A stretch of DNA of 64,000 nucleotides from Simiduia sp. 21SJ11W-1 (lineage in GTDB: Bacteria; Pseudomonadota; Gammaproteobacteria; Pseudomonadales; Cellvibrionaceae). Position numbers and translations under genes: made by a program. The notes beneath the pieces are model-generated. The model worked only from the letters and a program-made list of their open reading frames with translations, did no database searches and was not told where the DNA came from. This document shows positions 28,050 to 37,749 of the stretch, one piece after another. Each line of letters begins with the position of its first letter. Position 1 is the stretch's first letter. Location of the stretch: the NCBI RefSeq assembly GCF_024138675.1, contig NZ_CP090959.1, positions 3,584,001 through 3,648,000 of the forward strand, given 5' to 3'.

Positions 28050-28634
28050 CTAGCGCCGTTTGTGGTGCCGTTCGGCATTTTCCAGGCGCTTTTTGTCGCT
28101 CTTGCGAATCAGCACATAGGTGGCGCCAGCGCCGCCGTGCTGTTTCTGGGCCGTGTGATAGGCCTGAACTTCTGTTAATTGGGGCAACCAGTGCGCAATA
28201 CAACTCTTGAGCATGGCCGGTTGCGGTTTTCTGCCCTCGCCCTTGCCGTGGGTGATCAGCGCTGCGCGGATATCGTGCTGGCAGCAGTCTTGCACAAAGG
28301 TGTGCACCGCTACCCGGGCCTGCTCAACGGTAAGGTTGTGCAGGTCTAGCCGGGCATCCATGGCGTACTTGCCCAGGCGCAGGTTGCGGTATACCCCGTT
28401 CTGGATACCCGGGCGCTTAAAGGCCAGTATGTCGTGCGGATCTACCGGCTCAATGAACTCCCCGCTCAGGCGGTTGTATTCTTCTACTTCTGCGCGCACG
28501 GCATCGGCGCGTTTTTGGCGCAAAGCCACCTCGGAAACCCGGGTTTTGGCCAGCGCCACCCGCGGCTGGCTCTCGATGGGCCGCACCTCGGACAGCTCGG
28601 CCCCCAAGAGGCCGGAAAAGGATTCCTCATTCAT
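28050..28634 (-). CDS. Smr domain protein (DNA endonuclease SmrA-like)
   Basis: 194 residues. The C-terminal Smr domain (about 105-190) shows LDLHNLTVEQARVAVHTFV, the ITHGKG loop, and then the HGGAGATYVLI end, all hallmarks of the nicking or structure-specific nuclease fold. An N-terminal charged helical region precedes it. The chosen ATG overlaps the stop of the thioesterase gene (ATGAATGA), so it is translationally coupled to it; the longer start at 28664 lies deeper in that gene. Family members act on branched DNA or, as SmrB, on mRNA of collided ribosomes. Confidence 0.85.
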   Translation of the reverse strand: MNEESFSGLLGAELSEVRPIESQPRVALAKTRVSEVALRQKRADAVRAEVEEYNRLSGEFIEPVDPHDILAFKRPGIQNGVYRNLRLGKYAMDARLDLHNLTVEQARVAVHTFVQDCCQHDIRAALITHGKGEGRKPQPAMLKSCIAHWLPQLTEVQAYHTAQKQHGGAGATYVLIRKSDKKRLENAERHHKRR

Positions 28635-29094
28635 GGCTGCCTCCACCTTGGCTGCCGGCATCAACCAGCGCCGGCTGGTAGGTTTCCAGAAAGGCCTGTG
28701 GCATGCGCCTGGCCCGCCCGCTGCTCATTTCAATGCACACCAATTGCCAACGCCCGCGCATGAGCGTGGTGTCGCCGCGCAAGAGCTGGAATTGGCGGGT
28801 CATATTGAGCCGTGCATCCGATGCCGTCAACCAGGTGGCCAAGCGTAGGCCATCGCCCGCCTGAGCGGGAAGCAGGTAGTCGTAGTGGGCATTGCGGATG
28901 GCCATGGCGCGATTGAGCGCCACATAGTCGGCCAGCGACAACCCAAGCGCCGCTGAGTGGGCCCAGGCCACCTGCTCGCACCACTGTACGTAGACTGCGT
29001 TGTTCACATGCCCCAGGCCGTCGATATCGGCCTGTTGGGGCGTGATTTGCTGCACGTAGGGGCTGGGAAAATCAAAGGGCTCGCACCCGCTCAC
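28627..29094 (-). CDS. acyl-CoA thioesterase (hotdog fold)
   Basis: 155-residue 4-hydroxybenzoyl-CoA thioesterase-like protein. The N-terminal block DIDGLGHVNNAVYVQWCEQVAW is the hotdog signature with the catalytic Asp, and the remaining hotdog strands follow (HYDYLLPAQAGD). It hydrolyses acyl-CoA esters, substrate unknown. A strong AGGAGG lies just before the ATG. Eight bases overlap with the Smr gene, so they form an operon. A YbgC-like role cannot be confirmed since no tol-pal genes are near. Confidence 0.85.
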   Translation of the reverse strand: MSGCEPFDFPSPYVQQITPQQADIDGLGHVNNAVYVQWCEQVAWAHSAALGLSLADYVALNRAMAIRNAHYDYLLPAQAGDGLRLATWLTASDARLNMTRQFQLLRGDTTLMRGRWQLVCIEMSSGRARRMPQAFLETYQPALVDAGSQGGGSHE

Positions 29095-29156
29095 ATCTAC
29101 CTCCTGAGGGAGCCCTGGCTGGCGCCTGGAAACTCGAAGGGCGAAAGATACCGTGC

Positions 29157-29183
29157 AAAAAAAGGGCGGTCAATTTGACCGCC
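29157..29183 (-). terminator. rho-independent terminator of acs
   Basis: GGCGGTC/GACCGCC stem followed by a run of seven T on the minus strand, 109 bases downstream of the acs stop. Confidence 0.88.
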
Positions 29184-29291
29184 GGAAATCTACTGGCATT
29201 GCCAGCCGGGTGATGGGCATCACCCAAGGGTGCAGGCGTGTATACGCACCGGCAACCTGGGCAGATCACCCAGCCTTACGAGGGCCGATTA

Positions 29292-31226
29292 TCAGCGGTT
29301 GGCGCGGTTCTCTATCAGCTCATCCACCACCGAAGGGTCTGCCAGGGTGGAGGTATCGCCCAGGTTTTCCAGCTCGTTGGCGGCAATTTTGCGCAATATG
29401 CGGCGCATGATCTTGCCGGAGCGGGTTTTCGGCAAACCCGGCGCCCACTGGATGATATCGGGCTTGGCGATGGGGCCAATTTCCTTCGCGCACAGGGCCA
29501 CCAGCTCTTTTTTCAGCGCATCGGTAGGCTCGGTACCGGCCATGAGCGTCACATAGCAGTAAATGCCCTGGCCCTTGATGTCGTGGGGGTAACCCACCAC
29601 GGCCGACTCCGCCACCAGGTCGTGCAAAACCAGTGCACTCTCGATTTCCGCGGTGCCCATACGGTGGCCAGACACGTTCAGCACGTCGTCTACCCTGCCG
29701 GTGATCCAGTAGTAGCCATCGGCGTCGCGGCGGGCGCCGTCGCCAGTGAAGTAGTAGCCCTTATAGGTGCTGAAATAGGTATCGATCATGCGCTGGTGAT
29801 CGCCGTACACGGTGCGAATCTGGCTGGGCCAGCTGGCCTTGATGGCGAGTGAGCCCTCACCCGCGCCCTCGATTTCGCGCCCTTCGGCATCCAGCAGCAC
29901 GGGTTGCACGCCAAAAAACGGCAGCGTGGCAGAGCCGGGCTTGGTGGCCGTGGCGCCGGGCAGTGGCGTGAGCATGTGGCCGCCGGTTTCCGTTTGCCAC
30001 CAGGTATCCACAATGGGGCAGCGGCCTTCACCCACCACGTGGTAGTACCACTCCCAGGCCTCGGGGTTGATGGGCTCGCCCACGGTACCCAACACCCGCA
30101 AGCTCTTGCGGGAGCTCTTGGTGACGAAATCCTTGCCCGCGCCCATGAGCGCACGAATGGCTGTGGGGGCTGTGTAGAACTGGTTTACCTGGTGTTTGTC
30201 TACCACATCCCAGCAGCGCGAGGCCGAGGGGTAAGTGGGCACGCCTTCAAACATCAGGGTGGTGGCGCCATTGCACAAAGGCCCGTAGACGATATAGCTG
30301 TGGCCGGTTACCCAGCCCACATCGGCGGTGCACCAGTAGATATCACCTTCTTTGTAATCGAAGGTGTATTTAAAGCTCATGGCGGTGTGCAGCAGGTAGC
30401 CTGCGGTGGTGTGCAACACCCCTTTGGGTTTGCCGGTGGAGCCAGAGGTGTAGAGGATAAACAGCGGATCTTCGGCGTCCATTGGCTCGGGCGCGCACTC
30501 AGGCGCTGCCGCTGCTACGGCCTCGTGGTACCACACATCGCGGCCCTCGGCCCAGTGCACCTCGCCGCCGGTACGGCGCACCACCAGGCAGGTGTGGGTG
30601 TCGGGGCAGGCAGCCAGGGCTTTATCGGCATTGGCCTTAAGTGCTACGGCCTTGCCGCCGCGCACGCCTTCATCGGCGGTAATGAGTACTCGGCAGTCGG
30701 AATCCAGAATGCGGTCTTTTAAGGCATCGGGCGAAAAGCCACCAAAGACCACCGAGTGCACCGCACCCACGCGCGCGCAGGCCAGCATGGCGTAGGCGGC
30801 TTCCGGAATCATGGGCATGTAGATGCACACCCGGTCACCTTTTTTTACACCGCGCGCGCGCAGCACGTTGGCCAGGCGACACACCTGTTCGTGCAGCTCG
30901 GCGTAGGTAATGTGTTTATCAACCGACGGGTCATCACCTTCCCAAATGATGGCCGTTTGATCGGCGCGTGCCGGCAGGTGGCGATCAATACAGTTCACAG
31001 TCACGTTGAGCTTGCCGCCAGCAAACCAGCTGGCTTCACCCTTGGTGAGATCCCAGCTGCAAATATGTTCGGGCGCACGATCAAATGTCAGAAATTGTTC
31101 GGCCTGCTCACGGTAAAACGCCTCCGGTTCGTTTATAGAACGCGCGTACATTTCATCGTAGCGGGCTTTATTCACGTGGGCGCTTTCAAAGCCTTCGGGC
31201 ACCGGGTAAGTTTTTACTTCAGACAT
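29292..31226 (-). CDS. acs: acetyl-CoA synthetase
   Basis: 644-residue AMP-forming acetyl-CoA synthetase that activates acetate for central metabolism and indirectly for PHA. The P-loop-like [33 protein letters not shown] and the C-terminal [11 protein letters not shown] with the acetylation-target Lys605 are all present. Length equals the family norm. It is transcribed alone, with its own terminator. No acetyltransferase or phosphotransacetylase lies nearby. Confidence 0.96.
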   Translation of the reverse strand: MSEVKTYPVPEGFESAHVNKARYDEMYARSINEPEAFYREQAEQFLTFDRAPEHICSWDLTKGEASWFAGGKLNVTVNCIDRHLPARADQTAIIWEGDDPSVDKHITYAELHEQVCRLANVLRARGVKKGDRVCIYMPMIPEAAYAMLACARVGAVHSVVFGGFSPDALKDRILDSDCRVLITADEGVRGGKAVALKANADKALAACPDTHTCLVVRRTGGEVHWAEGRDVWYHEAVAAAAPECAPEPMDAEDPLFILYTSGSTGKPKGVLHTTAGYLLHTAMSFKYTFDYKEGDIYWCTADVGWVTGHSYIVYGPLCNGATTLMFEGVPTYPSASRCWDVVDKHQVNQFYTAPTAIRALMGAGKDFVTKSSRKSLRVLGTVGEPINPEAWEWYYHVVGEGRCPIVDTWWQTETGGHMLTPLPGATATKPGSATLPFFGVQPVLLDAEGREIEGAGEGSLAIKASWPSQIRTVYGDHQRMIDTYFSTYKGYYFTGDGARRDADGYYWITGRVDDVLNVSGHRMGTAEIESALVLHDLVAESAVVGYPHDIKGQGIYCYVTLMAGTEPTDALKKELVALCAKEIGPIAKPDIIQWAPGLPKTRSGKIMRRILRKIAANELENLGDTSTLADPSVVDELIENRANR

Positions 31227-31497
31227 AGACGAGCTCCGTTATTTTATTTTGTACTCCAAGGCCTGCGCACAATAGCGTGGAGGGGTTCATTGCCAGTTCC
31301 CCAGCCGCCTGATACCCAAGCCCGACACTGAACTCCCGACTATAACAACACCACCGCCAATTCCCTATTAGCCAATAGTCGAAGGCCACCATTGCATACT
31401 CAACCAGTGCACAGTATGTTAGCGCTTGTTCACCCGAACACACGACAGGGACGGTCACTCGGCGTACAACAATGCACTTAAAATAAGCCAAGCCTCG

Positions 31498-34032
31498 ATG
31501 ACCGAACAACCAGAGAAAACACTGCCGAATTACGATATCGATACCATCTTGGGAAAAGGGGGTATGGGGGTTGTGTACCTGGCCCAAGATCAGCGGCTGG
31601 ATCGCAAGGTAGCGATCAAGTGTATTCGAAAGGCCCGCGCCAACGCGCTTTGGGTAACTGCAGTACGCGAAGAAGCCAAATTACTGGCCCAGGTAAACCA
31701 CACCAATATCGTACAAATTTACGATCTCATAGAATGGGACGGCGCGCCGGCGCTAGTGATGGAATACGTAGAGGGCAAAACCCTGCTCGAGTGGCTGCAA
31801 AGCGATGCACTCACAAGCGGCGAGCTTAGCCTGGCAACGCGTCTTAACTGGCTGCAACAAATTGCCCAGGGCCTGGCCAGCGCCCACGCCAAAGGTATTA
31901 TTCACCGGGATTTAAAACCTGAAAACATCATGATTTCCCATGATGGCCAGGTGAAAATCATGGATTTTGGTATTGCGCGCCAGCAGGCCCAACCCCAGGC
32001 CGCCAACATTCACGACAGCCAGGCCCTGCCCGGCGAGTACATCGGCAGCCCCGCTTCGCTCTCGCCAGAGCAAGCCATGGGTGACGACCTCACCACCGCC
32101 AGCGACATTTTCTCCTTCGGCATACTGGCCTACAGCTTACTGTGTGGCCATCACCCCTTCGGCACGGCCAACGACCCGGACGACATACTGCACGGCATTT
32201 TGTATCGCGCGCCCATGCCGTTTTCACTACTGGGCGGCGAGAACAGCAATACCGAAGCACAGGCCCGACTGATAGAAAGCAGCCTGAATAAGGAACCACA
32301 CAAACGCCCAAGCGCCGAGGCCATGGCAAGCGGGCTGGCACTTGCGCCCGCCAAACCCGAACCTCAGCAGCCCGCTACCACAACCGACAACCGACGCCCG
32401 GGCGGTTGGGTTGCAGTGAGCGCACTGATATTGCTGGCGGTGGTTGTGGGGCTTTGGACATCACAGCTGCTCACTCCCGAACCTCGCCACGTGGCAGTGC
32501 TGCAACCTCAGGTGCAGCAAAGTGAAAACGTAAACGAAAGCGCCGTACACCTGCTAGCCATTGCCGTAGACAACACCATTCAGGAAGTGCTCTTAAGCCA
32601 GAAGCAGGTCAAACTTATCGACAGAAAAGAATGGCTTGCCGGCGCGTCTATTAACGAGCTCACCACCCAAACTGGCGCCACCGAAGTGATTGCACCGGAG
32701 ATTCATTGCAATTCATTGCGCTGCGATCTGGTATTGAAAAACATCGCCACCGCCGATGGCCACGTGATCGCCAAAGAAAGCTGGCAGGTACATTTGGAAA
32801 GCCTTGCCGACGCCTATTTCACCACCTGGGCACGCACCGCAGACCTGCTAAAGGCCGACACCCAAGACGCACGGCAAACCAATGATGAAAGCTACCTCAG
32901 CTACCTGAAACTGCTAGACAGCTTCCTGCTGAACCCCATGTTGAGCGACGCTGAGCTCGAAGAAATTCAAGCGATTTTGCAAGCAGACCCAGGCTTTCTG
33001 CCCGGTTTACGCCTGCTGATTGATGCAGCCGTTGTGCATTTTCACATGAAAAACGACAGCAAATATTTGGCCATCAGCCAGTCACTGCTGAACGACAACC
33101 CGCACCTTGGCCCCTTTGATACTGCCCAGATGCGCGCCAATATTTTCATGACCCTCAATCAACTTGAGCGCGCCAGCGAAGAAATCGAACGCATTTATAA
33201 ATTGGGCCACCTCGATAGCTACTTTGAACTCAAGGCAAACCTGGCCATTGAAGCCGGCGAGTTTGATGAGGCCATTGCGCTGTACAACGAAATTTTAAAA
33301 TCGCGCCGCTCGGTGAATAATCTCTACAGGCTCGCATACGCCTATTATATTTCCGGCGACAACTCCCACAGCATTGGCGCGCTCCAGGAAATTGTGCGAT
33401 TGGCGCCCAACCACATTCCGGCCAATAGCTTTCTAGCCACCATTGCCACCACCCGCGGGGATTTAACCACGGCGCTCGACGCACACCACAATCTGGTGGC
33501 CACCGATCCTTCGGCACCCAACTTACATAACCTTGCACAAACGCTGGTAATCAGTGGCGACTATCAGGCGGCTCTTGAACACGAGTTGGCTGCGCTGGAA
33601 CTGGCGCCTAACAAGGCCTCTTATCAATTATCTGCCGGTGAGATTTACAGCATTTTAGGCGCGCGCGAAAACGCCGATGCACACCTGACCCAGGCCCTGC
33701 AACTTGCGCGCACTAATGAAAATCTGGATGAACTGGTGATTCGCGCCACCGCCTCCATTCACCTGGGGCAGCTTGCAGAGGCGGCAAATTATTTAACGCA
33801 AGCCGAAGCCATTGAAGCAGATAACTTTGATGTGCTCTACACCCGCTCGCTACTGCTCACCAAGTCAAAAGAACACAGCAAAGCGGCAGACATAGTGGCG
33901 CACTTAATCAGCGAGGAGTTTGGTGCTGTGTGGTTTACCTTGCCGTGGTTCACGCCGCTGTGCAAAACACAAACCTACCTTGGCGCCTTTGAATCCACAG
34001 GCATTACGCCGCCTTGCGCGGCTAAAAGCTGA
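31498..34032 (+). CDS. membrane Ser/Thr protein kinase with extracytoplasmic TPR region
   Basis: 844 residues. An N-terminal Hanks-type kinase domain (about 12-275) carries GKGGMGVVY, Lys41, HRDLKPEN with Asp138, DFG at 156 and SPEQ. A single transmembrane helix at about 303-324 follows. The outer part has a TolB/FlgO-like segment (HVAVLQPQ...TEVIAPEI) and then many TPR units to the end. It should phosphorylate cytoplasmic proteins in response to an unknown signal. The start ATG at 31498 is preferred over the upstream frame to 31426, although neither has a clear ribosome site. No phosphatase gene is adjacent. Confidence 0.9.
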   Translation: MTEQPEKTLPNYDIDTILGKGGMGVVYLAQDQRLDRKVAIKCIRKARANALWVTAVREEAKLLAQVNHTNIVQIYDLIEWDGAPALVMEYVEGKTLLEWLQSDALTSGELSLATRLNWLQQIAQGLASAHAKGIIHRDLKPENIMISHDGQVKIMDFGIARQQAQPQAANIHDSQALPGEYIGSPASLSPEQAMGDDLTTASDIFSFGILAYSLLCGHHPFGTANDPDDILHGILYRAPMPFSLLGGENSNTEAQARLIESSLNKEPHKRPSAEAMASGLALAPAKPEPQQPATTTDNRRPGGWVAVSALILLAVVVGLWTSQLLTPEPRHVAVLQPQVQQSENVNESAVHLLAIAVDNTIQEVLLSQKQVKLIDRKEWLAGASINELTTQTGATEVIAPEIHCNSLRCDLVLKNIATADGHVIAKESWQVHLESLADAYFTTWARTADLLKADTQDARQTNDESYLSYLKLLDSFLLNPMLSDAELEEIQAILQADPGFLPGLRLLIDAAVVHFHMKNDSKYLAISQSLLNDNPHLGPFDTAQMRANIFMTLNQLERASEEIERIYKLGHLDSYFELKANLAIEAGEFDEAIALYNEILKSRRSVNNLYRLAYAYYISGDNSHSIGALQEIVRLAPNHIPANSFLATIATTRGDLTTALDAHHNLVATDPSAPNLHNLAQTLVISGDYQAALEHELAALELAPNKASYQLSAGEIYSILGARENADAHLTQALQLARTNENLDELVIRATASIHLGQLAEAANYLTQAEAIEADNFDVLYTRSLLLTKSKEHSKAADIVAHLISEEFGAVWFTLPWFTPLCKTQTYLGAFESTGITPPCAAKS

Positions 34033-34078
34033 GCTAAACCACAAGACTGTGTTAGCCCAGCAACCAGCAACCAGCAAC

Positions 34079-34576
34079 CTAGATCCGGATAATTTCCATA
34101 CGCGGGTCTGGGCCTTCAAAGATGTGCAGCTCACCGGTTTGGCGATTTTTGCGCGACACTAAAAAGCCAAAATCCACCGTAGACTGGGTGCCACCCTGGT
34201 TCTGGATAGTAAACACCAGGGTTTGCCCATCTTTGGATAAATCTGTGGTGACATCATCGTTCACATCTTCGTGATCTTCTGCGTACTCAAGGCCTGAGCC
34301 GAAAAACTTGAAACGGTCGTCCAGATTGGAGCCGGCGGTGCTTAGGGTCACCATCAATAGCGCGCGCTCGCGCATACGCTGGTAGGGCTGGGAATCTGAA
34401 TTAAAGGAAATTTGCAGCGAGTTGGCATCAACCACTTCACCCGCCTCATTCAATACGCTCCAGTTGGCGGGGCGGTTATCACTGGGGTTGCGAAAAGGCG
34501 GCACCAATTGCAATTGCAGCGAGGCAACGCCTCCAATGGGTACCACAATAGGATCCAGCGGTTTAAGTTCAGACAT
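34079..34576 (-). CDS. hypothetical protein
   Basis: 165 residues, not firmly recognised. It seems beta-rich: an N-terminal PIVVPIGGVASLQLQLVPPF, an acidic central loop (YAEDHEDVNDDV) and a C-terminal half ending FEGPDPRMEIIRI. It has no signal peptide, and the ATG at 34576 follows AAAGGAG at 8 bases. It resembles small immunoglobulin-like proteins of marine bacteria; a tie to the DP-EP family is possible but not shown. It converges with the kinase gene, 46 bases apart. Confidence 0.72.
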   Translation of the reverse strand: MSELKPLDPIVVPIGGVASLQLQLVPPFRNPSDNRPANWSVLNEAGEVVDANSLQISFNSDSQPYQRMRERALLMVTLSTAGSNLDDRFKFFGSGLEYAEDHEDVNDDVTTDLSKDGQTLVFTIQNQGGTQSTVDFGFLVSRKNRQTGELHIFEGPDPRMEIIRI

Positions 34577-34730
34577 TAAAATCACTCCTTTGTTTTATTA
34601 TTTACCGAACATCGAGTGTGCCACAGCCCATAGATTCCGCACAGCGCCAGCACGATTTACGCGCCAGGCGTGCCCCATCTGCCCGCTTGCAGGCGGCCAA
34701 TTACACAGCGGCCCTGCCCACGCCCTTAAA

Positions 34731-34745
34731 GCACCAATATAGTGC
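34731..34745. promoter_or_regulatory. possible NtrC binding site
   Basis: GCAC-N7-GTGC (GCACCAATATAGTGC) fits the core of NtrC sites. Its closeness to the -24 box is unusual for an enhancer site, so confidence is limited. Confidence 0.4.
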
Positions 34746-34748
34746 GCA

Positions 34749-34764
34749 TGGCACTGAAATTGCC
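34749..34764 (+). promoter_or_regulatory. sigma-54 promoter of amtB
   Basis: TGGCACTGAAATTGCC has the invariant GG and GC spaced by 10 bases, almost the full sigma-54 consensus (TGGCAC-N5-TTGC). It points to nitrogen-limitation control of amtB, with transcription starting near 34776. Confidence 0.8.
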
Positions 34765-34915
34765 TTAGAAAGCCTGCACCAGGTGTGTTCACCTGAATAA
34801 AACTTATTAAAACAGCGGCTTACCAGCCTTTTCGTCTATGGATGCAAAACCACACAGGCACCACATCAGTGCCTAATGGTAAATATTGCACCAAAAAAGA
34901 CCATAGGAGCAGCAA

Positions 34916-36127
34916 ATGGACTCTATCAACAGCGCAGTGGAAACCCTGGTCTCCAGCGCCAACACCTACTTCATCCTGCTGGGTGCCATTATGGTATTCG
35001 CCATGCACGCAGGTTTCGCATTTCTGGAAGTGGGCACAGTGCGCCAGAAAAACCAGGTGAATGCCCTGGTTAAAATCCTGACCGACTTTGGCATCTCGGC
35101 GCTCGTTTACTTTTTTGTGGGTTATTGGGTGGCCTACGATACCCACTTCCTGACCTCTGCCTCAGAGCTTGCACAAAATAACGGTTATGAGCTGGTGAAG
35201 TTTTTCTTCCTGCTCACCTTCGCCGCCGCTATTCCTGCCATTATCTCCGGCGGCGTTGCCGAGCGCGCGAAGTTCTACCCCATGCTAATTGCCGCAGCCT
35301 GTGTGGTGGGCCTGGTGTACCCGTTTTTTGAAGGCCTGATCTGGGGCGGCAACTACGGCTTTCAGGGCTGGCTTGAACAAACCTTTGGCGCGGGCTTTCA
35401 CGACTTCGCAGGCAGTGTGGTGGTGCACGGCGTAGGCGGCTGGATTGCGCTGGCGGCGGTGATTATTTTGGGCACCCGCCAAGGCCGCGTGCGCAACGGC
35501 CAGCTGGTGGCCTTTGCACCGTCCAACATTCCCTTCCTGGCGCTCGGCGCGTGGATTCTGTGCATTGGCTGGTTTGGCTTTAATGTGATGTCTGCCCAAA
35601 CGCTCGATGGCATCAGCGGCCTGGTGGCAGTAAACAGCCTGATGGCTATGGTGGGCGGCACCCTGGTTGCCATGCTCGTGGGCAAGAAAGACCCGGGCTT
35701 TATACACAACGGCCCACTCGCGGGCCTGGTGGCAGTGTGTGCGGGTTCTGATGTGATGCACCCGGTGGGCGCGCTGATCACCGGCGGCGTGGCCGGAGCC
35801 TTGTTTGTATTTTTATTTACCCACATGCAAAACCGTTGGCACCAAATTGATGATGTGTTAGGCGTGTGGCCACTGCACGGCGTATGTGGCGCCTGGGGTG
35901 GCATTGCCGCTGGGGTCTTCGGGCTGGAAGCCCTGGGCGGCCTGGGGGGTGTTTCACTCATGGCGCAGATTGTTGGCACACTGGCAGGGGTTGCCATTGC
36001 CTTTGTGGGCGGCTACCTGGTGTACCGTATTACCCACGCAATCAGCAGCATTCGCCTGAGCGATGAAGAAGAATTTAACGGCGCTGATTTATCCATCCAC
36101 CGCATTGGCGCAACGTCGAACGATTAA
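34916..36127 (+). CDS. amtB: ammonium transporter
   Basis: 403-residue Amt/MEP/Rh channel with about 11 transmembrane helices that imports ammonium. Two pore histidines are visible in VVHGVGGWIAL and GVWPLHGVCGAWGG, and the family pattern FAGSVVVHGVGG is present. It lacks a cleavable signal, starting directly with the first helix (FILLGAIMVFAMHAGFAFLEVG). AGGAG precedes the ATG. Unlike many proteobacteria, no glnK lies next to it. A sigma-54 promoter lies 152 bases upstream. Confidence 0.95.
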   Translation: MDSINSAVETLVSSANTYFILLGAIMVFAMHAGFAFLEVGTVRQKNQVNALVKILTDFGISALVYFFVGYWVAYDTHFLTSASELAQNNGYELVKFFFLLTFAAAIPAIISGGVAERAKFYPMLIAAACVVGLVYPFFEGLIWGGNYGFQGWLEQTFGAGFHDFAGSVVVHGVGGWIALAAVIILGTRQGRVRNGQLVAFAPSNIPFLALGAWILCIGWFGFNVMSAQTLDGISGLVAVNSLMAMVGGTLVAMLVGKKDPGFIHNGPLAGLVAVCAGSDVMHPVGALITGGVAGALFVFLFTHMQNRWHQIDDVLGVWPLHGVCGAWGGIAAGVFGLEALGGLGGVSLMAQIVGTLAGVAIAFVGGYLVYRITHAISSIRLSDEEEFNGADLSIHRIGATSND

Positions 36128-36142
36128 CCTAAAAACTTCAAA

Positions 36143-36168
36143 GCCCCTCACGGCAATACCGTGGGGGC
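36143..36168 (+). other. GC-rich hairpin after amtB
   Basis: GCCCC-T-CACGG, loop CAATA, CCGTGGGGGC; one T is bulged. No T-run follows, so it is at best a weak terminator. The remaining bases to 36398 show nothing else. Confidence 0.5.
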
Positions 36169-36398
36169 AACACTTGCCTCACGCGCTGCTCAACAGCTGC
36201 TGAAATCACCTCAGCCCAGCGCCGTTAATTGCGAAGCGTAAAATCCGGGCGCCTGATGGCTTGCCGTGAGTGCGCCCCGCTAACCTCTCACACAATGGCC
36301 CAAGTTTCTTGACCCTCAAAGTGGTAAAGCCGCGCTAACGGCAGGGCGCTTTTAGTTTCGCCTGTTAATCCCTTGCGCCCTAAACGTTTGCGCCCCGC

Positions 36399-37199
36399 TT
36401 AAACTTCTGCGTCTTGTGGCTCGTAGAGATCAATAATTTCACGCACCAAGCCACTGCGCACGATATCGTCGCGCTCGAACTCGTGAATAAACACATTGTT
36501 CACGCCGCGCAGCCTTTCTACGGCGTCGGCCAAGCCACTTTTGCCACGAATATCACTCTGGCGAATATCGCCGTTAATCACTACCCGGCAATTTTCCCCA
36601 ATGCGTGTTAAAAACATCTTCATTTGTGCAACCGATGTATTTTGCGCTTCATCCAAAATCACAAAGGTGCGGTGATCAAAGGTTTTACCGCGCATATACG
36701 CCAAGGGGGCCGCAATTATGCGCCCGTGCCGCAGGCAGTAATCCACCGTGCCCGAACCCAACCGCTCGTTTAAAATGTCGCGGAAGGCATCTATATAAAC
36801 GGCAAACTTTTCATCCAGCGCACCGGGTAAAAAGCCCAGGCTTTCACCTGCCTCTACCGCCGGGCGGGTAATCACTATGCGCTCAACCTCACCAGACTCT
36901 AACGCCTGCGCCGCCAAGGCCCCGGCACAATAGCTCTTGCCGGTACCGGCAGGGCCAATACCAAAAGTCAGGGCATTGTTATTAATTGCGTTGATGTACT
37001 GTTGCTGGGCGGGGGTGCGGGCTTTTAGGGGCGTGTTGTTGCGCTGGGTGCTGTAAGCCGTATCGGCACCGCTGTAGCGCGCATTCAGCTCCACAATATT
37101 ACTTTGGTGCTTGCGGGCGTTGCGGCTGGCTTTCTTGAGTTTCTTATCTGCGTATTGGTCGTCGTAGTTTTTGCGTCGCGCTTGCGATCTTTTCGCCAT
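36399..37199 (-). CDS. PhoH family ATPase
   Basis: 266-residue PhoH-like P-loop protein without a PIN domain. The N-terminus is basic (MAKRSQARRKNYDDQYADKK), then Walker A GPAGTGKSY, Walker B FVILDEAQN and the following helicase-type segment TRIGENCRVVINGD. Such proteins are RNA-linked ATPases of uncertain role, often induced by phosphate limitation in the E. coli relative. The start with GGAG at 8 bases upstream is preferred to the ATG 15 bases earlier. No ybeY or ybeX lies beside it, unlike the ybeZ type. Confidence 0.88.
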   Translation of the reverse strand: MAKRSQARRKNYDDQYADKKLKKASRNARKHQSNIVELNARYSGADTAYSTQRNNTPLKARTPAQQQYINAINNNALTFGIGPAGTGKSYCAGALAAQALESGEVERIVITRPAVEAGESLGFLPGALDEKFAVYIDAFRDILNERLGSGTVDYCLRHGRIIAAPLAYMRGKTFDHRTFVILDEAQNTSVAQMKMFLTRIGENCRVVINGDIRQSDIRGKSGLADAVERLRGVNNVFIHEFERDDIVRSGLVREIIDLYEPQDAEV

Positions 37200-37749
37200 G
37201 AGTCCGGGCTCCATTGGTTACAAAAATGTCGGATAACGCTGCGGTGTTGCGGGGCTCCTGTGCAATGTGAATTTAAAGGTTATACATTTATCGGCACGCC
37301 ATATAACTGCGGCAATACAACTTTCGTAAAAAAGCTGTGTGCAAAAAACGTGAACGTGAGATGTGTAAAACTTGAGGGGGATAGCCGCCGTGCGCGAAGA
37401 ACTTCACACAAAGGCGCTCGGCCAAGAGGTGGCAAGAACGCCAGTGAAGTTGCAAAAGCGCGCGGGCGTTGCCGCAACTTTAGTCATCACATCTTGCGTC
37501 TTACAGTTAAAATTAGTCTGCGATGTTTTTTTACATTTGTAAAGTAAATTCTTTACCAAAAGATGACAGAAAATCCCATAAGGCTTGTAACAACTGCACT
37601 GCCTTGGTGCCCGCCCACCACCCCTTGCCCCCATGCAAGGCAAACGCCGCGGGCTCAAGGCTCGACCGCCTTGCTACCAACCAGGCTCAGGCCAAACGCA
37701 AAAAATGTTAAGCTTCACGAACATACCTACTCGCTAGAAGCCCCTTCAC
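37200..37749. other. intergenic region between phoH and CPBP genes
   Basis: 550 bases. The plus-strand reading frame that crosses part of it (to 37547) runs antisense to phoH and then turns Arg/Lys-rich, and does not look coding. No RNA gene or clear promoter pair was recognised. Confidence 0.5.

Larger units (their letters stand above)
34586..34915. other. amtB upstream regulatory region
   Basis: 330 bases between a divergent unknown gene and amtB. It holds a near-consensus sigma-54 promoter and an NtrC-like palindrome, listed separately. The rest, including the 140-base leader, shows no gene. Confidence 0.6.

Noticed and set aside
29904-30722. 272-codon plus-strand frame in acs
   Set aside because: Antisense to acs; Gly/His-rich composition typical of shadow frames.
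34855-34880. A second sigma-54-like box (TGGTAAATATTGCA)
   Set aside because: GG and GC are spaced by 8, not 10, bases.
37104-37547. 147-codon plus-strand frame before the CPBP gene
   Set aside because: Begins antisense to phoH and becomes Arg-rich without any family features.
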